Shown: positions 10,585-19,573 of the stretch, in pieces | How the letters are laid out: each line of letters starts with the position of its first letter | How positions within the stretch are numbered: the first letter of the stretch is position 1 | Source of the DNA: Rhodococcus sp. OK519 | GTDB taxonomy: Bacteria; Actinomycetota; Actinomycetes; Mycobacteriales; Mycobacteriaceae | DNA length: 64,000 nucleotides | NCBI RefSeq assembly: GCF_003051005.1 | Contig: NZ_QAOW01000001.1 | Span: 868,001-932,000 of the forward strand | Direction: 5' to 3' | Notes under the pieces: model-generated | The model's database searches: none | Told to the model about the DNA's origin: nothing | Seen by the model: only the letters and a program-made list of their open reading frames with translations | Position numbers and translations under genes: made by a program

Positions 10585-12065
10585 GCACCGATCTGACCCG
10601 TCTCGACGCCTCCGACCTGGCATCGAAGATTCACTCGCGCGAGATCTCGTCGGTGGAGGCCACCCAGGCCCACCTCGATCGGATCGGCCAGGTCGACGGT
10701 GAGCTGCACGCGTTCCTGCACGTCGCCGGCGAGCAGGCGCTCGTCGCCGCCAAGGAGGTCGACTCCTCGATCGCCGCCGGTGAGAAGCCGGCGTCGGCGC
10801 TCGCCGGTGTGCCGATCGCGCTCAAGGACGTCTTCACGACCACCGACATGCCGACCACGTGCGCGTCGAAGATTCTCGAGAACTGGGTGTCGCCGTACGA
10901 CGCGACGCTCACCACCAAGCTGCGCGACGCGGGCATCCCGATCCTCGGCAAGACCAACATGGACGAGTTCGCGATGGGCTCCTCCACCGAGAACTCGGCG
11001 TACGGCCCCACCCGGAACCCGTGGGACACCACGCGTATCCCGGGCGGCTCGGGCGGTGGCTCCGCGGCCGCGCTGGCGTCGTACCAGGCGCCGCTCGCGA
11101 TCGGCACCGACACCGGCGGCTCGATCCGTCAGCCGGCCGCGGTGACCGCGACCGTCGGCACCAAGCCCACCTACGGCACCGTCTCGCGCTTCGGTCTCGT
11201 CGCGTGCGCGTCGTCGCTCGATCAGGGCGGCCCGTGCGGCCGCACCGTTCTCGACACCGCACTGCTGCACGAGGTCATCGCCGGGTACGACCCGCGTGAC
11301 TCGACGTCGGTGAACGAGCCGGTCCGTCCGGTCGTCGAGGCGGCCCTCCAGGGCGCCACCGGCGACCTGAAGGGCGTGCGCGTCGGCGTCGTCAAGGAAC
11401 TGCACTCCGACAGCTATCAGCCCGGCGTCATCGCCTCGTTCGACGCGGCAGTCGAGCAGCTGACGGCGCTCGGTGCCGAGGTTGTCGAGGTGTCGTGCCC
11501 CAACTTCCTGCACGCGCTCGCCGCGTACTACCTGATCCTGCCGAGTGAGGTGTCCTCCAACCTCGCGCGCTTCGATGCGATGCGCTACGGCCTGCGCGTC
11601 GACGACGGCAACATGAGCGCCGAGCAGGTCATGGCCGCGACCCGCGCCGCCGGCTTCGGCAAGGAAGTCAAGCGCCGCATCATGATCGGCACCTACGCAC
11701 TGTCGTCGGGCTACTACGACGCCTACTACGGTTCGGCGCTCAAGGTCCGCACGTTGATCGCCCGCGACTTCGACGCCGCGTACGAGAAGGTCGACGTCCT
11801 GGTCTCGCCGACGAGCCCGTTCACGCCGTGGAAGCTCGGCGAGAAGGTCGACGATCCGCTGGCGATGTACCTGTCCGACCTGTGCACGCTGCCGACCAAC
11901 CTGGCCGGTCACTGCGCGATGTCGGTGCCGTCCGGTGTTTCGGCGGAGGACGGTCTGCCCGTCGGCCTGCAGATCATGGCGCCGGCGCTGGCCGACGAGC
12001 GCCTGTACCGCGTCGGCGCGGCCTACGAGGCGGCCCGCGGGCCGATCGCGTCGCCCGTCGCGTAA
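10581..12065 (+). CDS. gatA: Glutamyl-tRNA(Gln) amidotransferase subunit A
   Basis: A 494-residue amidase-signature protein that releases ammonia from glutamine for the transamidation step. The signature stretch [13 protein letters not shown] (about 154-166) is present, with the Ser-cisSer-Lys triad provided by the lysine in PIALKDVF (about K79), the cis-serine in the signature and the nucleophile in [12 protein letters not shown]. The substrate-tunnel region [10 protein letters not shown] is also conserved. It starts inside the gatC stop. A hairpin terminator follows at 12078-12114, so gatCA forms a two-gene unit. Confidence 0.96.
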   Translation: MSTDLTRLDASDLASKIHSREISSVEATQAHLDRIGQVDGELHAFLHVAGEQALVAAKEVDSSIAAGEKPASALAGVPIALKDVFTTTDMPTTCASKILENWVSPYDATLTTKLRDAGIPILGKTNMDEFAMGSSTENSAYGPTRNPWDTTRIPGGSGGGSAAALASYQAPLAIGTDTGGSIRQPAAVTATVGTKPTYGTVSRFGLVACASSLDQGGPCGRTVLDTALLHEVIAGYDPRDSTSVNEPVRPVVEAALQGATGDLKGVRVGVVKELHSDSYQPGVIASFDAAVEQLTALGAEVVEVSCPNFLHALAAYYLILPSEVSSNLARFDAMRYGLRVDDGNMSAEQVMAATRAAGFGKEVKRRIMIGTYALSSGYYDAYYGSALKVRTLIARDFDAAYEKVDVLVSPTSPFTPWKLGEKVDDPLAMYLSDLCTLPTNLAGHCAMSVPSGVSAEDGLPVGLQIMAPALADERLYRVGAAYEAARGPIASPVA

Positions 12066-12077
12066 CCCGCTCCACCA

Positions 12078-12114
12078 CGACAGCCCGGATTCGGACCTCG
12101 GATCCGGGCTGTCG
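12078..12114 (+). terminator. Hairpin terminator after gatA
   Basis: Perfect 13-bp inverted repeat: CGACAGCCCGGAT (12078-12090) and ATCCGGGCTGTCG (12102-12114), loop of 11 bases, 12 bases past the gatA stop. Confidence 0.8.
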
Positions 12115-12128
12115 CGCGTTCGGTACGA

Positions 12129-12236
12129 CTAGGCTGCGGGGCAGCTGACAGTCCGAAACAGGTTGCCCGACAGTCCCGGAATCGAGATGCATGTGTCGTT
12201 CACAACCAGCTTGAACCCTCGACAGTACGAGAAGTT
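12129..12236 (-). pseudogene. Possible remnant of a small cysteine-containing secreted protein
   Basis: On the minus strand an open frame from just after a TGA (12239-12237) to a TAG (12131-12129) encodes about 35 residues, including YCRGFKLVVNDTCISIPG and ending TVSCPAA, with three cysteines in a pattern seen in small exported proteins. There is no usable start of its own. The frame continues upstream of the TGA without further stops for about 20 codons. It could be the decayed end of a gene or chance; the 273-bp gap between gatA and the DinB-like gene otherwise holds only the gatA terminator. Confidence 0.2.
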
Positions 12237-12338
12237 TCAGGGCATCTCGCTCGCGATGTCGGCATGGTCGTGTTCTCCGGCGTCTGGCTGTTGACGGATC
12301 TGGTCCCTCGCTGAAGTTTGCCACCGGCAAGCGAGAGA

Positions 12339-12863
12339 TCAGCTCGCCTCGTAAAGTCCCCGCACGTACGCGGCCTGGCCCAGGTGCTGCAGACAGTCCC
12401 CGATGACGCTCACCAGCCGGACCGATACCGTCACCGGCGGATCCCACCGCCGGTCCACGATCCGTTCGAGTTCGTCGGTGGTCAGCTCGTCGATGTATTC
12501 GAGCGTCGCCAGGTGCACGTCACCGTGGTAGTCGGCAAGCAACTGCGCGTCGGCGTGCACCTCGCCGACCTGCGCGCTGTCGTGCCCGTACCCGATGTCG
12601 GTGGTGGGGAACGGGAACCCGAACCGCTCCTGCCAGCCGCGTGACGTCCACGCCTGCTCCACGTCGGCGGCGTCGCTCACGTGGTCGTCCTGGACGCGGG
12701 TGAGATGCCAGACGAGCCATGCGATCGAGTTCGCCTGCGGGCCGGGGCGATAGTCGGACATCTCGGTGGTCAGCCCGTCGGTGACCGCGACCACGAGTTC
12801 GCGGATCCGTTCGAAGTTGTCTCGCAGAATCGCCCGCGCAGCTTCCGTGTCCGATGCACTCAT
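12339..12863 (-). CDS. DinB-like / DUF664 family protein
   Basis: A 174-residue four-helix-bundle protein of the DinB/DUF664 superfamily, which includes mycothiol- and bacillithiol-dependent enzymes. Metal-binding type histidines are visible in VWHLTRVQDDHV and CLQHLGQAAYVRG, the usual spacing of the family triad. The activity is unknown; mycothiol-linked S-transfer or isomerisation is the family precedent in actinobacteria. Starts at ATG 12863 (MSASDTEAARAIL). It is transcribed with the two minus-strand genes that follow upstream, with a 45-bp gap to the hydrolase. Confidence 0.8.
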   Translation of the reverse strand: MSASDTEAARAILRDNFERIRELVVAVTDGLTTEMSDYRPGPQANSIAWLVWHLTRVQDDHVSDAADVEQAWTSRGWQERFGFPFPTTDIGYGHDSAQVGEVHADAQLLADYHGDVHLATLEYIDELTTDELERIVDRRWDPPVTVSVRLVSVIGDCLQHLGQAAYVRGLYEAS

Positions 12864-12908
12864 TCCTCCACGGTAGGCGGGTGGCGCGAATGTGTCCGGG
12901 GATCGGAG

Positions 12909-14261
12909 TCAGCCGCACTCGCGCATCGCCAGTCCCTGGTCGTCGCCGTAGCGATGCCCGTGCCCGGACGGGGCATTGAGCGCGAACAGGAGGTCGACGC
13001 CGGTCTGGACGAAGCTGACCGCGGGAATCCATTGCGGCACAGGTGCGTCGATGCGTGCGTTGTCGAGGTCGGGTTCGTGCATCAGCAGTCCCGGTGACCA
13101 CCACACGACGGGATCGGAACTGTTCGCGACCACCGTCGCACCCTCGGTGCGGACCGCACCGGCCGGCGGGCCGGCCCAGACGACACTGCACGCGCGTGTC
13201 TGCTGATCGGCGCTGTTGTCGAAGATCGCGCTGCCGCCGACCGAGCCGAGGCTCTGCCCGTAGACGTGCAGGTCCGGCCGGTTCTCCACCGGAAGCCGTG
13301 CGGTCCGCTCGGAAACCGCGCCGAACAGTGCCCGGGCGGACTCCTCGGCGTCGGCGCGTCCGAACAGGAACGTCGCCCAGCTGGGCGCGTACGAGTACTG
13401 CATGCCGACGATCGCGACATCACCGTCGAAGCGACGTTCGAGGCCGCGCGCCGCCTCACCGTCGATCCACCCGGATCCGGTGGGGACGGCGACGATCACG
13501 TGCGAACGACCGAAGGCTCCGGCACGATCCATTTCGGCGACCGCGAGTCGTGCCCGTGCTGTCACATCCGGTGCCGAGCCGAGACCGACGTACGTGCGGA
13601 TGCTGCGCGGATCGGAAGTGCCGGCGACGAACCGGCGGCCCTCCGCGCCGAGGGTCGACCACGGGACGAGGGACTGCGGGTCGCCGGATCCGAGCGCCGG
13701 GTCCATCTGCCCGCTGGTGCTCCGGAAGTGTTGCGATGCAGCCGAAGCGGTTGCCGGAATTGCCCCCACGGTCAGGATCGTGCCGGCCACGATCGCCAGC
13801 GCGGCGCCCCGCACCAGGCCGAGACGTCTTGCAATGCTGTGGGTTCCGCGCGTGAGTCCGATCAGTGCGAGAAAGGTCGAGCCTGCCCAGAACGCGACCT
13901 CGGCCCAGTGCCCGGCACCGATCGCGGGCGCACCCATCGCGGCTCGCACCGCGTTCTGCCAGTGGTTCGCGGTCTCCACGCACCAGACGAACGCGACAGC
14001 CGAGATCAGCAGCGCGACGACGCGCACGTCCCGGGATCGTTCCGCCGCGCCCGAACGTCGAAGTCGCCGCAGCAGCGACACGGCACCCCACCCCAGCGCC
14101 ACCAGAACCCCGCTCAGCACACCCTGCGTGACGGGGCCGCGGGGCAACAGGGAGGGCGCGAGTGACGCGACGACGCCTCCGGTCACCGCGAGGGTGGTGC
14201 CGACGCGGGGGAGGGCGGGCGCGTGTGTGATCGCGGCCCGGGAGGCGGTGAGGACGCTCAT
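12909..14261 (-). CDS. Abhydrolase_9 family membrane-anchored alpha/beta hydrolase
   Basis: A 450-residue protein with several hydrophobic helices in the N-terminal third (TLAVTGGVVASLAPSLLP, VVALLISAVAFVWCVE, ALAIVAGTILTVGAI). The C-terminal hydrolase domain has nucleophile elbow YGQSLGS, an early VAVPTGSGWID strand and a late SFVQTGVDLLF region. This is the Abhydrolase_9 architecture seen in actinobacteria, whose substrate is unknown. ATG 14261 is the start because it overlaps the stop of the upstream phospholipase-like gene by 4 bp (ATGA); a longer frame runs back through that gene and is not real. The coupling suggests the two products act on the same envelope lipid or ester. Confidence 0.8.
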   Translation of the reverse strand: MSVLTASRAAITHAPALPRVGTTLAVTGGVVASLAPSLLPRGPVTQGVLSGVLVALGWGAVSLLRRLRRSGAAERSRDVRVVALLISAVAFVWCVETANHWQNAVRAAMGAPAIGAGHWAEVAFWAGSTFLALIGLTRGTHSIARRLGLVRGAALAIVAGTILTVGAIPATASAASQHFRSTSGQMDPALGSGDPQSLVPWSTLGAEGRRFVAGTSDPRSIRTYVGLGSAPDVTARARLAVAEMDRAGAFGRSHVIVAVPTGSGWIDGEAARGLERRFDGDVAIVGMQYSYAPSWATFLFGRADAEESARALFGAVSERTARLPVENRPDLHVYGQSLGSVGGSAIFDNSADQQTRACSVVWAGPPAGAVRTEGATVVANSSDPVVWWSPGLLMHEPDLDNARIDAPVPQWIPAVSFVQTGVDLLFALNAPSGHGHRYGDDQGLAMRECG

Positions 14262-14899
14262 GCCGCACCTGCCCGAACCCGGCGGATCGCGAACGCGACG
14301 AGCAGCACGCCCCCGCCCCCGGCTGCGCCACCGAGCGTGTACCGGATCCAGGGTTCGTCGACGGGCGCGCCGTAACTCTGCCGCCGCGAGTTCCACGCGA
14401 CGGCCGTGGCGGCGGTGTCGGCCATCACGAAACAGGATGCGCGGTCCCGTATCCGGGTGTCGCACGCGTCGTGCATGCGACGGTCGAGCTGGGCGTCGAT
14501 CTCGGTCCGAGCCCACGTCCCCAGGTCGCCACCGCCCAGGTGCGCGTACCGCAGCAGGTCGTAGCCGAAATCGTGTGCCTTGCACGCCGTATCGAACTCT
14601 GCGGGCAGGGGGACCGGTGACGAACACGATCCGTCCGGGTTGACGAGCATCCCGTCCACTGCGGCCGGGCGGTAGCCCATCACGGCGGCGAAGTCGCCCG
14701 GCAACACGGCGGCGAAGTCGCCCGGGACGACGTCCGGCGACGGGTCTTCGGCCGTCAGTGCTGTCAGCGCGGTGACCGCCCGGGCCGCGGCGGCGTCCTC
14801 CCTCAGCGGGGTGTTCGCGTCTGCCGTGGGTGCGTACGAGGTTGCGGTCACGATCGCGGTGGCGGCGAGGACCGCGCCGGCCCAGATTCTGGTTCGCAT
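14258..14899 (-). CDS. Secreted prokaryotic phospholipase A2-like protein
   Basis: A 213-residue exported protein. ATG 14899 gives a signal peptide (MRTRIWAGAVLAATAIVTAT, cleavage probably near ADA). The catalytic His-Asp pair of the prokaryotic phospholipase A2 family is seen in CKAHDFGYD, followed by a cysteine-bearing C-terminal part and a terminal hydrophobic helix (LGGAAGGGGVLLVAFAIRR) that could retain it in the membrane. A 24-bp tandem duplication at 14681-14725 gives VPGDFAAVLPGDFAAV in the linker. Translationally coupled to the Abhydrolase_9 gene. Whether it hydrolyses phospholipid is untested; the fold assignment rests on the HDxGYD-type motif. Confidence 0.7.
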   Translation of the reverse strand: MRTRIWAGAVLAATAIVTATSYAPTADANTPLREDAAAARAVTALTALTAEDPSPDVVPGDFAAVLPGDFAAVMGYRPAAVDGMLVNPDGSCSSPVPLPAEFDTACKAHDFGYDLLRYAHLGGGDLGTWARTEIDAQLDRRMHDACDTRIRDRASCFVMADTAATAVAWNSRRQSYGAPVDEPWIRYTLGGAAGGGGVLLVAFAIRRVRAGAA

Positions 14900-15067
14900 G
14901 CCTGAAGACGCTAGAAATAGCTCGTACGCTGCGACATCACCCGAAAGTGCCGACCGTCTGCAGCGCTGCGGCGGGACTGGTGACGTGTCGCCGGTACCGC
15001 AGAGCCACACCGATCTCACTCTCAGGTATGACGCCCGACGAGACGCGAGTTCCTAGAGTCGGAACCT

Positions 15068-16243
15068 GTGAGTGGCAACAACCTGGTCCGTGACGCGACA
15101 ACACGATTGCGTGGGCACGGCCTGAACGTCCTTATCGGTCTCGTCACCGTGATCCTGTACGCGGTGGCCTGGCCGACGCTGCATCTCACGCATCAGGTGT
15201 CGCCTCCCCTTCAGCCCATCATCGCCGCCCTCGCCGCGTGGCCCTTCATCTTCGTCCGGGCCAATCCGGCTCTGGGATGGGCGATCTCGGCGGTGTCGGC
15301 GCTCGTGATCCCGTGGGTCTTCGATCTCGTCCCGGACTCGGGGTACACCTATCCGTGGCAGGTCGTCCACATCATCGTGATCATGACGTTGCTGTTCGCC
15401 GTGAGCCTGGTGGCCGCCACGCCCACTGTCGTCGTCGCGTGGATCTCGACGGTGCTGCTGTTTCTCGCCGACACCCCGGGCGATGACGGGATGGGGTGGG
15501 CCGTCGGGCTGAGCGCGCTGGTCGCGTTCGGGTTGCTGATCCGCTGGCTGGTGCTCTCCCGCCGGCAGTTGGCCGCCGAGGAACAGGCCAATGACCTGGA
15601 ACGCGCGCGGCGCGCGGTCCTCGAGGAGAAGGCCCGGATCGCGCGCGACCTGCACGACGTCGTCGCGCACCACATGTCGATGGTCGTCGTGCAGGCTCAG
15701 AGCGCGCCGTATCGGCTCGACTCGGTGTCCGACGAGGTGAAGGCGGAGTTCGAATCGATCGGCGCCACCGCGCGGGAGGCGCTCAACGAGATCCGCGGCC
15801 TGCTCGGGGTGTTGCGCAGCGACGCCGAGTCGATCGAACGGGCACCTCAGCCGGGCGTGGACCAGATCGAGGAACTGCTCGACAACACTCGGCGGGCCGG
15901 GATCTCGTTGTCGTGGAATGTGACCGGCGATCCGTCGTCGTTGTCGGAGATCGCGGGACTGACGGTGTACCGGATCCTGCAGGAGTCGCTGTCCAATGCG
16001 GCCCGGCACTGTCCGGGCGCACCGGTGACGGTGTCGCTCGACTACGGACCGTCCGCTACCTCGATCGTCGTGTACAACGGACCGGCAGCGGGTCCTGCGC
16101 GGCCGTCGGAGTCGTCGGGCGGCAGCGGCATCGGCGGCATGCGCGAGCGCGCCGCCGCGGTGGGCGGCATGCTCGACGTCCGGGCACTCGGTGACGGCGG
16201 ATTCGAGGTCAGGGCCCACATCCCCAGCGCGCCGCTCGCCTAG
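15068..16243 (+). CDS. NarL-type sensor histidine kinase
   Basis: A 391-residue kinase. Residues 20-165 hold about five hydrophobic segments (LIGLVTVILYAVAW, VHIIVIMTLLFAVSLV, AVGLSALVAFGLLIRW). These are followed by a short coiled coil, a HisKA_3 dimerisation box IARDLHDVVAHH with phospho-acceptor H196, and an ATPase domain with ILQESLSNAARH (N box) and GGSGIGGMRERA (G box). It has no extracellular sensor domain, so the signal is probably sensed in or at the membrane, as in LiaS/DesK-like kinases. GTG start. Three bases separate it from the cognate response regulator. It is divergent from the phospholipase-like gene, which may be a target. Confidence 0.9.
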   Translation: MSGNNLVRDATTRLRGHGLNVLIGLVTVILYAVAWPTLHLTHQVSPPLQPIIAALAAWPFIFVRANPALGWAISAVSALVIPWVFDLVPDSGYTYPWQVVHIIVIMTLLFAVSLVAATPTVVVAWISTVLLFLADTPGDDGMGWAVGLSALVAFGLLIRWLVLSRRQLAAEEQANDLERARRAVLEEKARIARDLHDVVAHHMSMVVVQAQSAPYRLDSVSDEVKAEFESIGATAREALNEIRGLLGVLRSDAESIERAPQPGVDQIEELLDNTRRAGISLSWNVTGDPSSLSEIAGLTVYRILQESLSNAARHCPGAPVTVSLDYGPSATSIVVYNGPAAGPARPSESSGGSGIGGMRERAAAVGGMLDVRALGDGGFEVRAHIPSAPLA

Positions 16244-16246
16244 GCT

Positions 16247-16915
16247 GTGGCGGTGGCGATCACGGTATTCATTGCGGACGACCAGGCGATGGTGCGGCAG
16301 GGCTTCGGGGCCCTCCTGGGCGCGCAGCCCGACATCAGCGTGATCGGAGACGCCCCCGACGGCCGCCTGGCGGTCACCGAGGTGAAGCGTCTGCGACCCG
16401 ATGTCGTGCTCATGGATGTACGGATGCCGGAGATGAACGGCCTCGATGCGGCGCGCGAGATCCTTTCGGCTGCACTGGCACCGCCGGTCCGCGTGCTCAT
16501 GCTCACGACCTTCGACATCGACGAGTACGTGTACGAGGCGCTCGGCATCGGGGCGAGCGGCTTCCTGCTCAAGGACGCGCCTGCCGAGGAACTGATCCGG
16601 GCTGTGCGCGTCGTCGCTGCCGGTGAGGCGCTGCTCGCGCCGAGTGTGACCAAACGCCTGATCGAGGACGTCACTCGCCGCCGCGCAGCGCCGCGGCGGC
16701 GTGACCGACAGCTCGACTCGCTCACACCCCGCGAGCGGGAGGTGCTCGAACTGATCGCGGCCGGTCTGTCCAACGTCGAGATCGCCGATCGGCTGTTCGT
16801 TGCGGAACAGACCGTCAAGACGCACGTCGGCAAGGTGCTGTCGAAGCTGTCGCTGCGGGACCGGGCGCAGGCCGTCGTCCTGGCGTACGAGTCGGGTCTG
16901 GTCACACCCGGTTGA
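16247..16915 (+). CDS. NarL/LuxR-type response regulator
   Basis: A 222-residue regulator, partner of the kinase directly upstream. The receiver domain has the acidic pair ADDQ (D11, D12), phospho-acceptor D57 in LMDVRMPEMNG, switch threonine in MLTTFD and lysine in LLKDAP. A LuxR-type helix-turn-helix fills the C-terminal 60 residues (LTPREREVLELIAAGLSN, then TVKTHVGKVLSKL). Starts at GTG 16247, three bases after the kinase stop. The target genes are not evident from the sequence. Confidence 0.93.
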   Translation: MAVAITVFIADDQAMVRQGFGALLGAQPDISVIGDAPDGRLAVTEVKRLRPDVVLMDVRMPEMNGLDAAREILSAALAPPVRVLMLTTFDIDEYVYEALGIGASGFLLKDAPAEELIRAVRVVAAGEALLAPSVTKRLIEDVTRRRAAPRRRDRQLDSLTPREREVLELIAAGLSNVEIADRLFVAEQTVKTHVGKVLSKLSLRDRAQAVVLAYESGLVTPG

Positions 16916-16996
16916 TCGACTTGGCGTGCCTGATCGGCGCGAGAGCGGCAAGATGAACAGGGATCGCTCTGCTCGTGAACGCCGAGAGGTGCCGTG

Positions 16997-18028
16997 ATGC
17001 GCATCGGAATACTCACCGGGGGCGGCGACTGCCCCGGGCTCAACGCCGTGATTCGCGCTGTCGTGCGCACCGCGGACAGCCGATACGGGAGCACCGTCGT
17101 CGGCTTTCAGGACGGCTGGCGCGGACTGCTCGAGGACCGCAAGGTCCAGATGCGGAACGAGGACCGGATCGACCGACTCCTCGCCCGCGGCGGCACGATC
17201 CTCGGGACCGCCCGCGTCAACCCGCAGAAACTGCACGACGGTCTCGACCGCATCAAGCAGACCCTCGACGACAACGGCATCGACGTCCTCATCCCCATCG
17301 GCGGCGAGGGCACACTGACCGCCGGTAGTTGGCTCGCCGAGAGCGGCGTCCCGGTGGTGGGGGTGCCCAAGACGATCGACAACGACATCGACTGCACCGA
17401 TGTCACGTTCGGGTTCGATACGGCTCTCACGATCGCGACCGAGGCGATCGACCGCCTGCACACCACCGCGGAGTCGCACCAGCGGGTGATGCTCGTCGAG
17501 GTGATGGGCCGGCACGCCGGGTGGATCGCGCTGCAGTCCGGCATGGCGTCGGGGGCGCACCTGACGTTGGTTCCGGAGGTGCCGTTCGACGTGGACGAGG
17601 TGTGTGCGCTCGTCAAGAAGCGCTTCCAGCGCGGCGACTCCCACTTCATCTGCGTCGTGGCGGAGGGGGCGTCGCCGGATCCGTCGTCCATGACGCTGCG
17701 CGAGGGCGGTATCGACGAATTCGGGCACAAGATCTTCACCGGTGTCGCGCAGCAATTGGCGGTCGAGATCGAACGCAGGATCGGGAAGGAAGTGCGGACG
17801 ACGGTGCTCGGCCACGTGCAGCGCGGCGGCACACCCACCCCGTACGACCGGGTCCTCGCCACCCGGTTCGGCGTCCACGCGACCGACGCCGCGCACCGCG
17901 GGCAGTTCGGGCAGATGGTGGCACTGCACGGAACCGAGATCGAATTGGTACCGCTCGCGGAAGCGACCAAACAACTCAAGACCGTGCCGGTGGACCGCTA
18001 CCGGGAGGCGGCCGCGTTCTTCGGGTGA
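16997..18028 (+). CDS. pfkA: 6-phosphofructokinase
   Basis: A 343-residue phosphofructokinase making fructose 1,6-bisphosphate. Conserved points are [11 protein letters not shown] (phosphate loop), [17 protein letters not shown] (catalytic Asp in TIDND) and MGRHAGWIA. The glycine at the second position of the GEG triplet is the residue of ATP-dependent enzymes (pyrophosphate enzymes have Asp there), while the lysine in PKTIDND is shared with pyrophosphate-type enzymes. This mixed signature is the normal actinobacterial group. ATG 16997 is preferred over the GTG directly before it and follows GAGAGG. It sits between gatA and gatB as in M. tuberculosis (Rv3010c). Confidence 0.95.
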   Translation: MRIGILTGGGDCPGLNAVIRAVVRTADSRYGSTVVGFQDGWRGLLEDRKVQMRNEDRIDRLLARGGTILGTARVNPQKLHDGLDRIKQTLDDNGIDVLIPIGGEGTLTAGSWLAESGVPVVGVPKTIDNDIDCTDVTFGFDTALTIATEAIDRLHTTAESHQRVMLVEVMGRHAGWIALQSGMASGAHLTLVPEVPFDVDEVCALVKKRFQRGDSHFICVVAEGASPDPSSMTLREGGIDEFGHKIFTGVAQQLAVEIERRIGKEVRTTVLGHVQRGGTPTPYDRVLATRFGVHATDAAHRGQFGQMVALHGTEIELVPLAEATKQLKTVPVDRYREAAAFFG

Positions 18029-18044
18029 CCAGACGCATAAACTC

Positions 18045-19562
18045 ATGGCCATGACTGCCGCCGTGTCCGCTGACCTTCTCGACTATGACGCCGTCCTCGC
18101 GAAGTTCGAGCCCGTACTGGGCATGGAAGTGCACGTCGAGTTGCACACCGCCACCAAGATGTTCTGCCCGTGCCCCACTGCGTTCGGTGCCGAGCCCAAC
18201 ACCCAGGTGTGCCCCGTGTGCCTCGGCATGCCGGGAGCGCTGCCCGTCGTCAACCAGGCGGCCGTCGAGTCGGCGATCCGCATCGGCCTCGCGCTGAACT
18301 GTTCGATCACGCCGTGGGGCCGGTTCGCGCGGAAGAACTACTTCTACCCGGATCAGCCGAAGAACTACCAGATCTCGCAGTACGACGAGCCCATCGCGAC
18401 CGAGGGCTACCTCGACGTCGTGCTCGACGACGGCACCACGTGGCGCGTCGAGATCGAGCGCGCGCACATGGAGGAGGACACCGGTAAGTCGCTGCACGTC
18501 GGCGGCGCCACCGGACGTATCCACGGCGCGAGCCATTCGCTGCTCGACTACAACCGTGCCGGCGTCCCGCTCGTCGAGATCGTCACCAAGACCATCAGCG
18601 GCGCCGGCGAGCGCGCCCCCGAGGTGGCCCGCGCGTACGTCGCCGCGCTGCGCGATCTGCTCAAGGCCCTCGACGTCTCCGACGTCCGCATGGACCAGGG
18701 TTCGCTGCGCTGCGACGCCAACGTCTCGCTCATGCCGATCGGCGCCGACGTGCTCGGCACGCGTACCGAGACGAAGAACGTCAACTCGCTCAAGAGCGTC
18801 GAGACGGCCGTCCGGTACGAGATGCGCCGTCAGGCCGCGGTGCTGACACGAGGTGACGAAGTTGTTCAGGAGACCAGGCATTTCCAGGAGGCCGACGGCA
18901 CCACCTCCGCGGGTCGCCGCAAGGAGACCGCCGAGGACTACCGCTACTTCCCGGAGCCCGATCTCGAGCCCGTCGCGCCCGACGCCGCCTGGGTCGAGGA
19001 ACTGCGCGGCACGCTGCCGGAGCTGCCGTGGATCCGCCGTGCCCGGATCCAGCAGGCCTGGGGCATCTCCGACGAGGAGATGCGTGACCTGGTGAACTCC
19101 GACGCACTCGAGTTGGTCATCGCGACCACCGAGGCCGGCGCACCCGCGTCCGACGCCCGCTCGTGGTGGGTCGCCTACCTGAGCCAGCAGGCCAACACCC
19201 GTGGTGTCGAGCTGACCGCGCTGCCGATCAGCCCGGCTCAGGTCGCCCAGATCATCGCCTTCGTCACCGATGGCAAGCTCACCAACAAGCTGGCTCGCCA
19301 GGTCGTCGATTACGTGCTCGACGGCGAGGGCGAGCCCGAGCAGATCCTCGCCGCGCATCCGGAGCTGGTGGTCGAGCGCGACGACAGCAAGCTGCAGGCG
19401 GCCGTCGACGCGGCGCTCGCCGCCAACCCGGACATCGCCGAGAAGATCCGCAGCGGCAAGGTCGCCGCGGCAGGCAAGATCGTCGGCGACGTCATGAAGG
19501 CCACTCGCGGACAAGCGGATCCGGCGCGTGTCAAGGAGCTCGTTATCGCCGCGTGCAGCTAA
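18045..19562 (+). CDS. gatB: Aspartyl/glutamyl-tRNA amidotransferase subunit B
   Basis: A 505-residue GatB, the subunit that binds the charged tRNA and phosphorylates its side chain. Visible family motifs: [30 protein letters not shown] with the zinc-binding cysteines, [17 protein letters not shown], and the C-terminal helical tRNA-binding (YqeY-like) domain ending [17 protein letters not shown]. Two ATGs six bases apart (18045, 18051) are possible starts; earlier in-frame codons lie inside pfkA. It completes the GatCAB complex with gatCA upstream. Gap to pfkA is 16 bp, so it is probably co-transcribed with it. Confidence 0.95.
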   Translation: MAMTAAVSADLLDYDAVLAKFEPVLGMEVHVELHTATKMFCPCPTAFGAEPNTQVCPVCLGMPGALPVVNQAAVESAIRIGLALNCSITPWGRFARKNYFYPDQPKNYQISQYDEPIATEGYLDVVLDDGTTWRVEIERAHMEEDTGKSLHVGGATGRIHGASHSLLDYNRAGVPLVEIVTKTISGAGERAPEVARAYVAALRDLLKALDVSDVRMDQGSLRCDANVSLMPIGADVLGTRTETKNVNSLKSVETAVRYEMRRQAAVLTRGDEVVQETRHFQEADGTTSAGRRKETAEDYRYFPEPDLEPVAPDAAWVEELRGTLPELPWIRRARIQQAWGISDEEMRDLVNSDALELVIATTEAGAPASDARSWWVAYLSQQANTRGVELTALPISPAQVAQIIAFVTDGKLTNKLARQVVDYVLDGEGEPEQILAAHPELVVERDDSKLQAAVDAALAANPDIAEKIRSGKVAAAGKIVGDVMKATRGQADPARVKELVIAACS

Positions 19563-19573
19563 TGTAGCGGCGC

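Noticed and set aside
15053-18052. Open frame of 999 codons on the minus strand across the two-component genes and pfkA
   Set aside because: Shadow of the kinase, regulator and pfkA genes; no domain, no ribosome site, and low-complexity composition.
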